The notes: generated by a model not told the origin, from the sequence alone. DNA of 64,000 nt from Rotaria sp. Silwood1 (GCA_905250075.1 CAJNOP010000222.1:157671-221670); one strand, 5' to 3'. Numbered from the stretch's first letter, positions 21,972-36,900 are shown. Translations and numbers: made by a program.

Positions 21972-24069
21972 TTTAATATCCTACATTCATATTACAATCG
22001 CTGTTCTTTTTTATAACAAGACCCCAGATACCATACTAGTACACAATCGTTCAGATATTGCACGCTCATCATAGAAGTTAGTAACTTGCGACAATTCATT
22101 TTGAAACAAGATTTCATTGTAAGAATAGTAGACTGGTAAATACCGATAAATCAGTTTTTTAACCAATAGACTGACTAATTGCTGGTACCAGTTCCATATA
22201 TAATCTCAACTGCGAATACCTGAGATGTACTTGTTAGCTATTGCTTTTATATCCATTAGTGCTGCTAATATACATATATATTTTCGTTTCAAGCGAGGAA
22301 AATAAAATCGTATAGCATTGGTAGGAAAAGAATACATTCTTTCTTGTCATAATTTCAATAGCGACACATCATTGACTTAACCTCAAAATAATGAGGGTAA
22401 AACAAAAATTTAGAAATTTCTATATAGCTATTTGGTGATTTCAGTATCTACGTTGTAATGTTTCGATTGTCAAGATCATATTCGAAAATCGCCTCTACAA
22501 AATATAACATTTTCTCATTAATTCTCTGTTACTTGTGTTATATTCTATTTTCTTACAGAATTATCTCTCTGTTATTGCCAACGAATACATATGTTGTCGA
22601 TTGTTTTTTGTGAGATGCTAATAAATGCTTCTCAAATATCCATACGTGTGATCCATAGAAAATTTTCTACTAATTAGATAGATTATATCTTTTGCTATTC
22701 TACGGAGAAACATAGAAGAGGTTTTATTATAAAATTAAAATTGATTCAATTTATTCGTGTTCAATGTTTCTTGAAGTAGTGTTTATATTTACATCATGTT
22801 AAATAATACTTAACATATGACTATTCTAATTCTTATGTTACTAAACGTTTTTGTGGAATTTTCATTTTCAACAAACTACGTGCAGAAGCATCATCAATAA
22901 AATGCTTTCTCCTTTTTGTCGAATATGCTGATTTAATGAGATTATGCATAACAGACTTTACTTTTGTTTTATTTTGTCTTCTCTAATGCTATTTTCATCA
23001 TGACAACATATGACATTCTGAAACTTGTATTAGACATAAAAGTTGTTGAAATCGACTATCGAAAATTATTTATTTTTAGTTCAACCAAACCGAAGTTATT
23101 AGAAATATAAATTGAATATAAATCGGATTGCTGATCGATATTCGTTAATGATTTCAATTTTATCATTTCTTTTTGCAATGAGACAAAAGATTGCTGTTGT
23201 GTCATCCATCAAGCATTATAAAAATATATATTGTATCAAACTATTGATATCCTGTCTTTTCAAATCATGGTAAAAGCCAGTCCACAGTAAGAAAATATTT
23301 TCTTTTTTATATTGTATGTTCTATCGTTTTGTGTATATCGTTCAAAAAGATCATGTGTTATTCATTTGAACACATAGCTTCTCGAAAGATTAACTTGATC
23401 GAAAAAATATTGTTGAAGACGCAATATCGATCGATTATTCGTTCCACCGTCGAACGTACCATGATCAATTCTGTTACAACTTAATATTATTTCAGCAGTG
23501 ATCATAATAATCAATGGTATTTGTTTATCATTCTTGCTTCGCTGATTGATAGACAAACGAGGCCTTGATCAAATGACGGTGCACTTTCGAAGTAACATAG
23601 ATAGATCGGCATCGTACAACTAAAATATATCAAAATTTGCGAATCAATAATAACTAGTTCGAATCTAACTCGTCGAAAATATTGTAAAAAAAAATAGTAG
23701 TGTTTTCAAACACGATAATCGCAATGAGTGAAATGTACCATGCACAAAAGAGTGATAAGCATCAATACAAAACCAAGAGAAAACGAAAAGAGATGCAATG
23801 TGTGTTTCCCTTTTTTGTTCGAAAGATTTGAGACAGCAATTTCTTGCGGTACGATCACAGGCAATATGCGTAAATCTAATAGACGATGTAACTACCATGG
23901 TGTAATGAGGTCAATGAAAAGCATAAAACCATACACTGTAATCGTCCGTGATTTTTGCTTAGAAATTTTTCTGGACTTGTCGAAAAAGAGTGAATTGAAC
24001 ATTGTGCACATCCGTAAAGATTTACAGATAGAGTGTTAATCATTTAAGTCAAAACTTCGGAGCGTCTTG
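21972..24069. other. Non-coding AT-rich interval
   Basis: No gene is supported. The 103-codon plus-strand ORF at 23728-24039 has no recognisable domain and no splice support. No long repeat was noticed. Confidence 0.4.
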
Positions 24070-24645
24070 AACTGTCTACGCCAGTTATGCAGCTATTTTA
24101 GCTCATTTTAGGTAATCCAGTGTCTCTGCGAATAATCCTCCAAGACAAACTAATTAGTAAAATGTATACAACAATCAACATATTTGGAGCACTATCAAAC
24201 AAATTTTATTTTCAGGATGAAAACCTTGTGATTGAAGGTAAATCTAAACTAGTGATGATATGCGTGTGACAGAACGACTAACTCGCTTTTGTTATATTCA
24301 ATTGATGAATGAAAGTATGCGATACGTATAAGCAAAGAGTCAAAGAGGCATAAAAAAGAGAAAGAAAGATAATTGATATATGCACATATATGTATGCATG
24401 TAGCAAATGTCCCTGAGCATGGCTATGAAGAATAATGAAGGATATAATCCGTCAAAATGGATTTTGTTTTTCATAACAGCTACATCATTATGTGGAAGGA
24501 CGCTGATAAATTTTCTTCTCTTTCTCTTCTCCAAGAATGCATTCACATCCGTATCTAAACGTTAAATAGAGAACGGATCACAAACTAAGAAAAAGGCTTG
24601 ATTACTTTTGTGTTTACATATACTGTTTACTCAACTTTCATAATC

Positions 24646-27600
24646 ATGACGATTGCTTTGGTCGATGCACCAGAAGGAACCAGTCCTTGGCAGCCTCTAT
24701 CTTTAGTAATAGCTGTGGGGCTTGGCAGCACTCTAGTGATAATTGGCATGGCACTGGGTTTAGGCTTAGGTATCGGACTAAACAATGACAGCATAAGTTT
24801 AGTGCAGGTGGCCACAACAACATCAACGGTGACTACTACAATCATCACTAGCAGTAGCTCAACAATATCTACAATACCCATAACAACATTCATAACAACA
24901 TCCATAACAACATCCATAATAACAACAGGTTAGTTGCTTGATCAGTATGGCTTTCTGTGTGTTGCACTCTATATCAGGTTCTGTTTCAATCAGATTCATT
25001 CAAGGACACTTCATGATTCATCATATCAATCTATCTGTATAGAGTTGTAAGAAACAATAGCAAAATACAAAAATTCTGCTTATCTTGTTTCATGATTTTT
25101 TAGTGCAACTATCTATCATTGGATATCAAGTTTCTTTATTTCTGTTAGTTTTTTTAATATCAACATTTCAAATAGCACCAGAAGTCTTAATAGGATACAG
25201 TTAGTAATGAATTACAAGAAAGTTTTGCTGTCTTCTTTCTCATATTACTTAGTTACTTAGCCTTTCTATATAGTATGCAATCAATCAATTTCAATTTTCA
25301 ATATATGAAAATATTGGTATCTCAAATACTTTGTAACTAAATTTATTCCTTGCTTTTTGCCAGATTTGATTTCTTAAACAGAGAATAGCATGGAACTTGT
25401 GATGATACAGTTTGCTTTCGAGCATCAGACGATAGGACGTTCTGTGTTTCGCTACATATTTCGCTAAGCGTCAAAGGAACATCGACAGAACCAACTTCAT
25501 ATATGTATGTGAACTTCAAGAAACACGATTTCTATATGACCTTCAACAACTATAAGGAAAATGTACATCTTCTCGATCCTTGTCTGGAACAGTTATAACT
25601 ACGGGTAATACTTTATCCTTATATTATGTTATTTCTAACGGTAAAAAAAAAGTTATTCTTATCTATAGCAATAACAAAAATAATTGTTTCTTTTTAATAA
25701 CAGATATATAAGAGATAACATATGATTTTTGAAAAACTCAAGTTTTAACTTGAAGACACTCTTGACAACACTAGTGATGACTAGTCATTCTGTTATGATC
25801 ATTGTGTAACTTACTAGGTATGAGTTCCATTAGATTGGTTTCGGATCTAGATTGTTAGATGAAACTATTTGATACTCTGAAAAGATATCATTTGATGCTT
25901 TTTTCAGCTGATATTTTGATTGTATGCTACTTTCAGAAAACGCTAATTGGAAGTACTACTTCGCTTCTAATCGATTGATATATATTACATCTATCAATTT
26001 CGCAATATTACGACTGTTTAAAAGTCATATTTTGAACATTCATTTTCACGTAACACAGCATTTCAAAGGCGTATGATGGAGCTAGCCCAAGTGGAAGCTT
26101 TATGAGAAATTTACCCGACATGGTAAAGCTTTTTGATGTTGGCATTGGAAGCTTCCTCGAAGAAGTAGACATTAGTCACCAGTCCGGCGTCGATAATTTG
26201 AACTAGTCCTAATTATTTATGTTAGGAATTTTATCGATGCAGTTTTGTGAGATACCAGATGACTGTTATCAATTTTAGAGCCATAATTAATTGAGAGCTG
26301 AGAGATAGTCATCGAAAACCTATGCTAAGCTACAGATTGGTAATTGATGAAGGCTAGATTTTGGGTGTTACTCTACGAAATGATGTATGCAATTGAGGTT
26401 ATCTGAACTCTACATGCACTCAAAATGTCAGCTCGAAACAGTAGCAATTGATAATAGTTCAGAGGCTAATCTAATATGACTGACACCGAGTATGTTCAAG
26501 AATGATAATAAAAGAACGAATAGTCGTCACTAGTGCTTTTAAGATTTTCTTCAAGTTGAAACTTAAGTTTTTCAAAAATCAAATGTAATCTCTTATTTTT
26601 TATGTTATTTAAAACAAATAACTTTTTTTACATCTATGAATATTATAGCATAAGAAAATCTTATCATCCGTAGTTACAACTGAACGAATGACAAGTGTCA
26701 CATGTATAAAAGTCTTATAAAAAAAACTCTGTAAGCTGATACTAGCTTGATGTAAAGCTAACTTTACGAGATATGGTGATAAATTACAATTACGTTTGAT
26801 AACAAATCCTTTCTTTCAAATAATAAATACATTGACCGTTAAATAAACACATTTACTCTACTGCGTACCAGCACGATTGAAATAGCTAGAGAAAATGGAA
26901 AAAGTTTTAGAAGCCATTTTTATCGAATGATTGTTGCATTCTTCAATTCAATTTTACATAATTCAGTCGAAAGACATATGATAAATTCTAATAAAATGAA
27001 TACAAATAGAGGCTTTAGGATGCAAACTTAAGATCTTTTATCGCCTATGATATGTTATTCAAAACACATTGAACTATAACAGCTTCATGTCACTTTAGGT
27101 CTGATGAAGCAATTGATCAGTTTCAATTCGTAGGAATGAATCTGGTTTAATAGTTTAAACTTCGAGAAGTTGCTTTAGTACTCAATCTCACATTACCATA
27201 CTCACATCGGCAGTAGAGTTTGTTTAGAGAATGTGCCGTAAGGTACTTTATCAGAAGCATATCAACAGTTCAAGTAGCTACGAAAAAGTATTGCAAAGTA
27301 ATCTAACACATGCCAAGCAAATAGAATTAATCAACTAGGTTCGAAGAATTTTAAAACAGCTGTTTCGAGCTGAGAGTATTACAATCCTGGTAAGATGAGA
27401 TCGATTCGCTACGACAAGAGGTGATGAATCAAAAGAATAGACATTAAAATATATAACAAAAGTGAACTATCAGTTGATCAATCAAAAATAACTTAGAGAC
27501 AATCAAAAGAATGCAACAATAGGTTAATAAGAGTTCTAAGATCGTATAATACAAACAAACATTTTCGAAAAAATTCATGAAATATGTTCCTGAGATGAGC

Positions 27601-29945
27601 GATTAATACAAACTTGAAAATAGACTATGTACATTTTTAAGCTTTCCTTATAGAGCACATATTGAAAATAACTTTTATACAACTATAAGTATGAATCGTA
27701 AGATATCATAAAGTGGTGAATGAAAATTTTCGAAAAAAATAATTGGTTTTGAATATCGACTTTCTTAAAGAATATCCGCAAGAGAACCAGAAAATCAATG
27801 TACTGGTCATGAATTTAAGGTTTTTTTATGTTCGTTTAAAAGTCTATGATTCTGAATGATCAAATTCAAAATGTTATCTCATTTATATGTACGATAGTAA
27901 AGCTAGCTAATATTAATTGGTGAGCACTAGCAATCTTCGATCGAAACCATAGTCAAAAATAGTGCCGTAAATATTTATTATGATTATGTTTCAACCATGC
28001 AGAGAATTTTGTCCGATAATTTACTAAAAGACGAAACATCAATAGCTAAATAAATGAGCTACTTCAATTGTCACATAATATATATTTACTAGCATATTGT
28101 AGTTGAATATAGGTAAGAAAGATCACAATTAATGAGTCCATAATGATTGACCTTTCACAATATATCTACTGTCACTTTTTTGTCATTGAAAGGCAGCACA
28201 TATAATGTGCAATGTTGACTATTATTGCCTCATAAATTGTAACCTATCGCACTGATGTTGAACTAGATACCTCTGGTAAATATATGATATATATTGATTG
28301 AAATAGCTTCTTCTTTGGCACCTGATAATTCTTTATCTTTTAGTATATTAAGCGACAGAATTTTCTTATGAAGTCGATATTAGCTAAGTTTACTATAGTT
28401 CATCTAAATAACTTATATGTTTTGATTTTATGATTTTAGATGATCATCTTTTGAATGCTCATTAAGAATTATTAAATTTAAAGTTTCACTAGTGCCTCGT
28501 ATACTATACTTGAGTGATCCATGGCTCTTTATGAATACTCTCTTAAGAATAGTGAACAATAGTAATATTCATTTCTTTTCGATAAAAGTATATCAATTGT
28601 CATATGAGATAGATTCACCTCTTCACCTTGAATGGCACAACAATGTGCATTAATCAGTTGTCATCAAAGTCTCGCCAATATCTTGATTTCCTTTTGGTTG
28701 AGACTCACTTTTTATCAGTCATAAATCCTTTTTATAATTAGCATTAAGATGGAAACTTGATTGTAATCCTACTCTATAGCACTATATTTAAGTTAACCTT
28801 GAAGCGAATACTTCATAAATGAGTTGTTGTATATACTAGTTAAATACAGTGATTGAATATTTCTTTTTTCGTGTTGTGCATTCATTTAATGTGGCATTGT
28901 TTCAGCGGTGTCCTGTACGAATATTTTTGGGCCATCAACCACTATTACAACGGGATCTCAGCCAATATCTATGACATCAGGTGATTTTAACGGTGATACA
29001 CTATTAGATTTAGCTGTAGCCAATTTTGGTAGTAACAATGTCGGCGTGTTTCTTGGTAATGGTGATGGTACCTTTAAAAATCAGGTGACTTTTGCAGCTG
29101 GCACAAGTCCAAACTTCGTAATAACAGACAATTTCATCAATAATAGTGTAGCAGATCTTTTTACGGTCAACACCCTTAGTCAAAGTATCAATGTGCTACT
29201 TGGCAATGGTAATGGGACATTCCAATCACCGGTAACTAATAATATGAGTGAAATTCCGTTGTCTTTGACGTCAGCTGATTTTAATGGCGATGGTAGAGAA
29301 GATGTAGCTGTTACCAGTGTTAATAATACTGTCAACATTTTCTTGAGCAATGGCAATGGCACATTTCAGAACAGTGGAACGTATTCGACAGGCAATATCC
29401 CAATCAACATAATAGCTGATTTTTTTAACGATGATTTAATCTTGGACCTTGCTATTACAAGTAGCGGCAGTAACTACGTTGGTGTGCTTCTTGGTAATAA
29501 TAATGGAACTTTCCAGAATCAGGCAACATATCCGACAGGCACGACACCTGTCGCTGTAGTATCAAATAATTTTAACAATGATACAATACTAGATCTAGCC
29601 GTCGCCAACAATGGTAATAATACTGTGAGTGTGCTACTTGGTAATAGTAACGGGACTTTTCAGACTCAGACAACATATCCGACAGGAACCAATCCGAGCG
29701 ATATCGCGGCCGGTGATGTTAACAATGATGGAAATGTAGATCTCATTGTAACCAACTCAGCTGATAACACTATCAGTGTACTTCTTGGAAATGGCGATGG
29801 TACCTTTCAGACTCAGAGAACATATGCAACAGGCACCAATCCGCAGTCTCTGGTACTGGCTAATTTCAATAATGACACAAAACTGGATCTTGCTGTGGCC
29901 AATTTTAATGATAGTACTCTTAGAATTTTTCTCAATACATGTTAG
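24646..29945 (+). CDS. Membrane-anchored FG-GAP/VCBS seven-bladed propeller protein, copy 1
   Basis: Two exons, 24646-24928 and 28906-29945, spliced GTTAGT...TTTCAG in phase 1, giving 440 aa. Exon 1 encodes a short cytosolic start, one hydrophobic helix (LVIAVGLGSTLVIIGMALGL) and a Thr/Ser-rich stalk likely to carry O-glycans. There is no separate signal peptide, so the helix should act as a signal anchor. Exon 2 encodes about seven VCBS/FG-GAP blades of about 46 residues with DFNGDxxLDLAV and LGNGDGTF motifs; the Asp-rich loops normally bind calcium. Cys residues near both ends of exon 2 (SCTNIF, FLNTC) could close the propeller. Blade 2 has lost its calcium loop (NFINNS). The ATG was chosen because copy 2 starts at the matching position. 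Its ligand is unknown; surface recognition is inference. Confidence 0.8.
25650..26650. mobile_element. Foldback element in the large intron of FG-GAP copy 1
   Basis: 25655-25860 (ACTCAAGTTTTAACTTGAAG, GACTAGTCATTCTGTTATGA) is inverted at 26465-26640 (CTTCAAGTTGAAACTTAAGT). It lies within the intron and has a diverged counterpart in copy 2 at about 37640-41340, so it predates the inverted duplication. Confidence 0.6.
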
Positions 29946-30805
29946 TAAATGACTTTTAAATATCTACTTTGACAAGACATGAACGAAGAAGCAATTTTAC
30001 CTTTTTGAACGTTATCAGGAATTATATAGCATATCAGTTTTTTCTGTAATTGGTGACTAACAACGAAAAAAACATTTTCCTCGTGCGGTATGTGTTTAAT
30101 GTCAAGTTTAGTTGTATTCTCTTGTAGATGCTTTTAACTTTTGATTCTATATGATATTTCTACTAACCTTTCTGTTATCTTACAAAAATAAAGAGTCAAG
30201 TTTTCTTGTACAAATAATCAATAGAAGGAAGATTTCAAATTTGATAGTATTCACTCGTTGTGAAAAATAACCTATAATGAAATGAAACAGAAAACGTAAA
30301 GAATTCTCAACTTTGATGCATTCGAAGTTTTTTTACTGATTTCTCGTCAACGTACATGAGTTTCCGAGATGATGAATATCGAATTTTCAGATCGTTGCTA
30401 TCACGAATTCTGCATCGACAAACAGAATTATGTTGAATCTAAATAATGTGTGAAAGCGCATTGAAATAGATATGACTATGATTCGATGCAGATACCTAGT
30501 AAAAAAAAATGAAGAACATCTAGAAGATGAAATCAATTGATTGAGCACAAAAATATTATAAAATATAAATGACAACACTTGTTTTCGTTGTTTGATGTTT
30601 GAATGTTGCAGATCAAACAATCTTTTCCATTTCTTATTGTCATTCTCTTCGACTAAATGAAGAATCTCATTGTTGTTTCGTTCAGTTTTTTTCTAGAAGT
30701 ATTAATCAAATATTTGATTTGAAGTTGTACGATTTCACATGAAAACTTACAAATGTTTGGACGGAACTTCAAAGATTCGACGAACTTTCTTTTCAATAAA
30801 AATTC

Positions 30806-33042
30806 TCAAGACTAAAGTTGATTACACAAGATGATAGAAAATTTAACTTCTTTCAGAATCTGATATGGCTTTTAAAATTTGTCTCCACTGCAGTTATATT
30901 GTGAAAAAAAACAAAAAATAACAATTATTGATAATTAACAGTTTAGGATGTATTTATCATACTCCAATTTTTTCAGTTAATTTATCAAATACAGTAGATA
31001 AATAAATGAAATGACAGAGAATTTTGAAGTTCTATACGTAAATATAATTATTATATTTAAAGGGTAATTCGAAAGTAGTGAAAAGTTTCGGAAATTGGTG
31101 TTGATCATAGTAACAAAATGAACCCTACGACAATTTGATGGCGAGAATACTTTCATTATACTCGATTTTCTTCTTAGTAAAGCATGCGTTTAAACTTAAA
31201 TACAAACACACAGCGTGCTAGAAAAGTGAAGGCGCTTTCAGAATATGTAATTGGTTAGTCTTAAAATTTGATTTTATAATAATAATGTATTGAAAATATG
31301 GAGTGCAACTATGTTTTCTGAGCATGCAAATATACGTATAACAATCTATGGATATCATTTTTTTTGTTGAATCAAGATTTCAAGTCATACATTAATCATT
31401 TTTTTCTTAAAAAAAAACAGTTTTACTACTATAAATATGATAGAGATTCAGGATTTATTTAGATACTTCCAAGTTATATGTCACCTTCATTTTAATGATG
31501 CGTTGCCTACATACCTAATTTCAAGGAAATATTTTCCAGCAGCGTTGAATGTTAAGTATTTGTTAATGCAAGACTGTTTTAACCTCATGCAAAAAAAGAA
31601 ACAATCAAGAAATATTGATGTTCATGGATTTAAAAACATACTAGTTTTCATGACAAACTGCACATGAAGAAAATATATGATATAAATGAATTTATAATTG
31701 ATATCATTTCATCAGTTGATAATTAATAATAAATTCGATTTAGCAATACTAATCTTCATATTTTTGACGATGAAATTTCTATTGTAGTCATAATAATAAT
31801 AATAAAAATAGCATAAATGTGATAAAACCAACAATGTAGATGCTATTCTTTGTATTTACCAATCATGAAGTTTGACGTTGACAAAATTCATAGTTTTATT
31901 TATTTACGTGTATTTCCTTGATGAAAAACTTTATGAATAAATTGATGTTTTAAGTTCTAAATTTGAGAACGTGTGACATAACTTCATGAAAACAATAAAA
32001 TATATCTGATTAATTGAACGAGTGGAATACTTTGTTTAGGGCTTAATTTCGTAATGATGCTGATATCATGCATAGGAATGTGGGTTTTCTGCACTCTTCC
32101 ATCTACACCAACTCTCTGAACTGAAGTGGAGTTCGAAAAATTCAAAATGAAATGAAAAAGAAATCTAGTAGATCTTACATGATTAGGTATATATATTAAA
32201 CCGATGTGGTAAATTTTGGTGTAGATCTGCCATAGATACCATAAGACTGTCCATGAGCAGATAACTAATGCAGACATAAGTAGAAAATGGCAAGACTTTT
32301 CTACGTAGCTCCTAATATTGTTAAAATGTTGAATTTACATAGTAGTTTGACCCTAAGAAGAGAAAACAATCAGAGATATGATGCAGAAAAGAAAATGAAA
32401 ACCCAATTAATCAATGGACTTCACAGAAAATCTATTTTCTGCACTATTTAGTTCGTTTTGATACTTTAATGGAAGAGATTCGAACACTGATTGCATACAA
32501 TCGTAATGCTTCGTTATACTTACTTGACTGCTTTACAAAGGACTAACTTCTTGCATTTGTGGTACAATCAAATAATAGTAATAGCCGTTTATAAGTCGTA
32601 AACACCAATCAGATGCAGAAGACTGATTAGATAACGCGTGCTCTTTTGTCATAGTCGACCTTCAAAATGTTTATTTCGAACGATTCTTATTTTTCATTCG
32701 ATTCCTATTATGAAGATAAACACAAGTGATACTTTTCAAGAACCTTCCATAAACAATAAACAGCTGTTCCCTGTAAGCCAGTTTTCCAATCGACAAATTA
32801 AAGAAAAGGTAGTGTGCACAAATTAAATCAATATTATCTAAGCAAATTGAATTTCATCGATTTCCCTAACATGAATAGTTACAGCTATTTCTCTCGATAT
32901 CATCTCCCTTTGTGCTTCTTTGCGCATGCCGATGATTATTTGCCTGCTTGTTATTATTGAGTGCTTCGTTCATTCAGTACGATCTTAATCACTATTGCTC
33001 TTTCTGACAATCTTGTCTCATACAAATCATCTTCATTCTTTA
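30806..33042. other. Spacer of the inverted duplication
   Basis: About 2.2 kb of AT-rich DNA between the two inner arm ends. No supported gene and no internal palindrome were seen. ORFs such as 31437-31667 and 31984-32277 lack domains. Confidence 0.5.
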
Positions 33043-33932
33043 GGATTTTTATTGTGAAGAAAGTTCGTCGAATCTTCGAAGTTCCGTCCAAACATTTGTA
33101 AGTTTTCATGTGAAATCGTACAACTTCAAATCAAATATTTGATTAATACTTCTACAAAAAGAAAACTGAACGAAACAACAATACGATTCTTCATTTAGTC
33201 GAAGGGAATGTTAATAAGAAATGGAGAAGATTGATTGATCTGCAACATTCAAACATCAAACAACGAAACCAAGTGTTGTCATTTATATTCTATAATATTT
33301 TTCTGCTCAGGCAATCGATTTCATCTTCTAGATGTTCTTCGTTAACCTTTTTGGAATTGTTCTTCATTATTTTTTCACTAGGTATGTACATAGAATCACA
33401 GTCATATCTATTTCAATGCGCTTTCACACATTATTTTGATTCAACATAATTATGTTTATCGGTAAGGAATTCATGATAGCAACGATCTGACAATTCGATA
33501 TTCACCATCTCGGAAACTCATGTACGTTGACGAGAAATCCATAAAAAAAACTTCGAATGCATCAAAGTTGAGAATTCTTTACGTTTTCTGTTTCATTTCA
33601 TTATAGGTTATTTTTCACAACGAGTGAATACTATCAAATCTGAAATCTTCCTTCTATTGATTATTTGTACAAGAAAACTTGACTCTTTATTTTTGTAAGA
33701 TAACAGAAAGGTTAGTAGAAATATCATATAGAATCAAAAGCTAAAAGCATCTACAAGAGAATACAACTAAACTTGACATTAAACACATACCGCACGAGGA
33801 AAATGTTTTTTTCGTTGTTAGTCACCAATTACAGAAAAAACTGGTATGCTATATAATTTCTGATAACGTTCAAAAAGGTAAAATTGCTTCTTTGTTCATG
33901 TCTTGTCAAAGTAGATATTTAAAAGTCATTTA

Positions 33933-36900
33933 CTAACATGTATTGAGAAAAATGCTAAGAGTATTATCATTAAAATTAACTACAGCAAGATCTGGTTTTG
34001 TGTCATTATTGAAATCGGCCAGTACCAGAGATCTTGGACCGTTACCTGTTGTATATGTTCTCTGAGTCTGAAAGGTACCATCGCCATTTCCAAGAAGTAC
34101 ACTGATAGTGTTATCAGCTGAGTTGGTTACAATGAGATCTACATTTCCATCATTGTTAACATCACCGGCTTCGATACCGCTCGGATTGGTTCCTGTCGGA
34201 TATGTTGTCTGAGTCTGAAGAGTCCCGTTACCATTGCCGAGTAGCACACTTACAGTATTACTACCATTGTTGGCGACGGCTAGATCTACTATTGTATCAT
34301 TGTTAAAATCACCTGATACTACAGCGACAGGTGACGTGCCTGTCGGATATGTTGCCTGAGTGCGAAAAGTTCCATCATTATTGCCAAGATGCACACCAAC
34401 GTAGTTACTGCCACTACTTGTAATCACAAGATCAAAGATAGTATCATTGTTAAGATGTAAAGTTATTATGTAGCTTGGGTTATTGCCTGTCGAATACGTG
34501 TCATTACTGAGAAAGGTACCATCATCATTGCCTAAAAGGATGCTGACGGTATTATCACCAGCATTTACAACAGCTAGGTCTTGTATATTATCTGGAAAAA
34601 AATTACCCGATACTACTGAAACTGGATGTACACCTGTATTGTGAGATAACGCTGTCTGGTATGTTCCATTACCATCGCCAAGCAGCACACTGATGGTGTT
34701 AGAGCCGGTGTTTGCCGTAACGAGATCCAGATGGGTATCGTTGTTGAAATCACCTGTTGTTACAAAGTCTGGGTTTATGCCCGTTGTATAAGGAACCTGA
34801 CTTAGAAAGGTACCATCACCATTACCAAGAAACACACCGACATTGTTACTACCAAAATTGGTTACAGCCAAATCTAATAGTGTATCACCGTTCAAATTTT
34901 CTGATATGATAGAAATTGGCTGAGATCCAGTTGTGATAGTGGTCGGTGATCCAAAAATATTTGCACAGGACCCCACTGAAACAATGCAACATTAAGTGAA
35001 TGCACAACACGAAAAAAGAAATATTCAATCACTGAATTTAACTAGTATATACAACAACTCATTTATGAAGTATTCGCTTCAAGGTTAACTTAAATATAAT
35101 GCTATAGAGTAGGATTACAATCAAGTTTCCATCTTGATGCTAATTATAAAAAGGGTTTATGACTGATGAAAAGTGAGTCTCAACCAAAAGGAAATCAAGA
35201 TATTGGCGAGACTTTGATGACAACTGTTTCACGCACATTGTTGTGCCATTCAAAGTGAAAAGGTGAATCTATCCCATATAACAATTGATATACTTTCATC
35301 GAAAAAAAGTTGAATATTACTATTTTTCACTATTCTGAAGAGAGTATTCATAAAGAGCCATGGATCACTCAAGTATGGTATATGAGGCATTAGTGAAACT
35401 TTAAATTTTGTGATTTTTTATGTGCGTGCAAAAGATCATCATCTAAAATCATGAAATTGAAGGCCTGCCCCCCCCCCCCCCTCAAAAATCGATCTGAGCT
35501 CAGGTATGTTCAAATGGCATGAGATTTTCAGAATATGTTGGGGCTCTAGTGGAGAGACTATGGTAAAATTGTCAGCTCGATACCATGACATTTGACAGAG
35601 ATATGCACCAAACAAGGGTCAAAAATAGATTATTTGCCAAACGAATTTCTTTGCTCGGGCTCTTTCAATATATTAAAATTTTTTGTTTTGTTTGAAAGAG
35701 CATCTCAAGATGCAGTGCCTACCAGAGTCCCTTTTTTTTTATTCTTACGTTTTAAGCGAAGAAGAGAGATCACAAGTTCAATGACTCAGAAAATGCCGCT
35801 AAAAATGGGCGCCAATTTACATAAGTGTCTATATATATAATAAAAATCAAGCTTAATTTAAAAAAAGGGGTTCTGGTAGGCACTGCATCTTGACATGCTC
35901 TTTCAAACAAAAAAAAAATTTTAATACATCACATGGACCTGGACTGAGAAATTTGGGTTGTGCGTTCGGTATTATGAACTGAGAAAAAACGAAAAAGATT
36001 TCCAGTTTTTTCCGAAAACAGCTTATTTTTCAAATCGGGGATGACGGAAATCTTCAAAAATTTTTGAAAAAAATGTGTCGAGTAAACATTTTTGTCGTTT
36101 ATAAGAGATCAGATCACGGGCTATCTTCTCCTGCATTTATCTTAATTTCGATCATTCTGACGAAAAGTGACTTTTTTTGAGGGGGGGGGGGGGAGGTCTT
36201 GAAACTTTTAAGTCATATAGATGAACTATAATAAACTTAGCTATTATCGACTGCAAAAGAGAATTCTGTCGCTTAATATACTAAAAGATACAAAATTATT
36301 AGCTGCAAGAGAGCGGGCTATTTCAATTATGGTATCATAAACACTAAAACCTCACTAAAAAGGACACTTTACGAACTTTTCAAATGTGTACACTATAGGG
36401 ACGTCATGTCTTTCTCAAAAATGATATCTTTTTCAAAGAAGTAGATATGTTTCTAGACATCTAACATTTTAAAGAATAGTCCATGTGATGAAAACCTGGC
36501 AAAACCCGATGGTTAACCACGGTTTTACCGGTCCGGTTACCGGCTTCTTGTCATAAAAAAAACTGCGGTTAACCGCTACTTTTTTCCAGTTTACCGCTAA
36601 AACTAATCCGGTTTTTATGTCATGGGAAGATAATCAAGATGGAACTCATCATCATTTTTGATTTCATATATTTTACTTTTGAAAATGGAAAAATGAACAA
36701 ATGTCAAAATCATCTTTGATAGAACTTTATTTCGTCATTTTCGAATACAGATAAATGTCACTTAATTGTGATCCAAGATCACAGATGAGAGTGTGTAGAT
36801 GAGGCTGTTGAGTATATACAAACAGATCAAACTAATAAACTACGACCACTATGATTGTCTTTTATTACTACAATCTTTTATTTCAGAGTCAACATTCATC

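Larger units (their letters stand above)
24070..30805 (+). repeat. Left arm of a large inverted duplication
   Basis: This segment matches 33043-42930 in inverted orientation. The outer limit is near 24070 (GCAGCTATTTTAGCTCATTT region), the inner limit near 30805. Similarity by eye is about 75-80% in the outer part. It is about 95% from roughly 28740 through 30700, including the end of the large intron and the 3' flank. Confidence 0.85.

Noticed and set aside
24627-24917. Val/Met-rich minus-strand ORF opposite FG-GAP exon 1
   Set aside because: It is the antisense of the Thr-rich stalk codons; the spliced plus-strand gene explains the open frame. The same applies to 42089-42385.
30387-33449. 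Matching ORFs at 30387-30620 (minus) and 33231-33449 (plus)
   Set aside because: They match because they lie in the two palindrome arms, in non-coding 3' flank; the frames are not preserved over their length.
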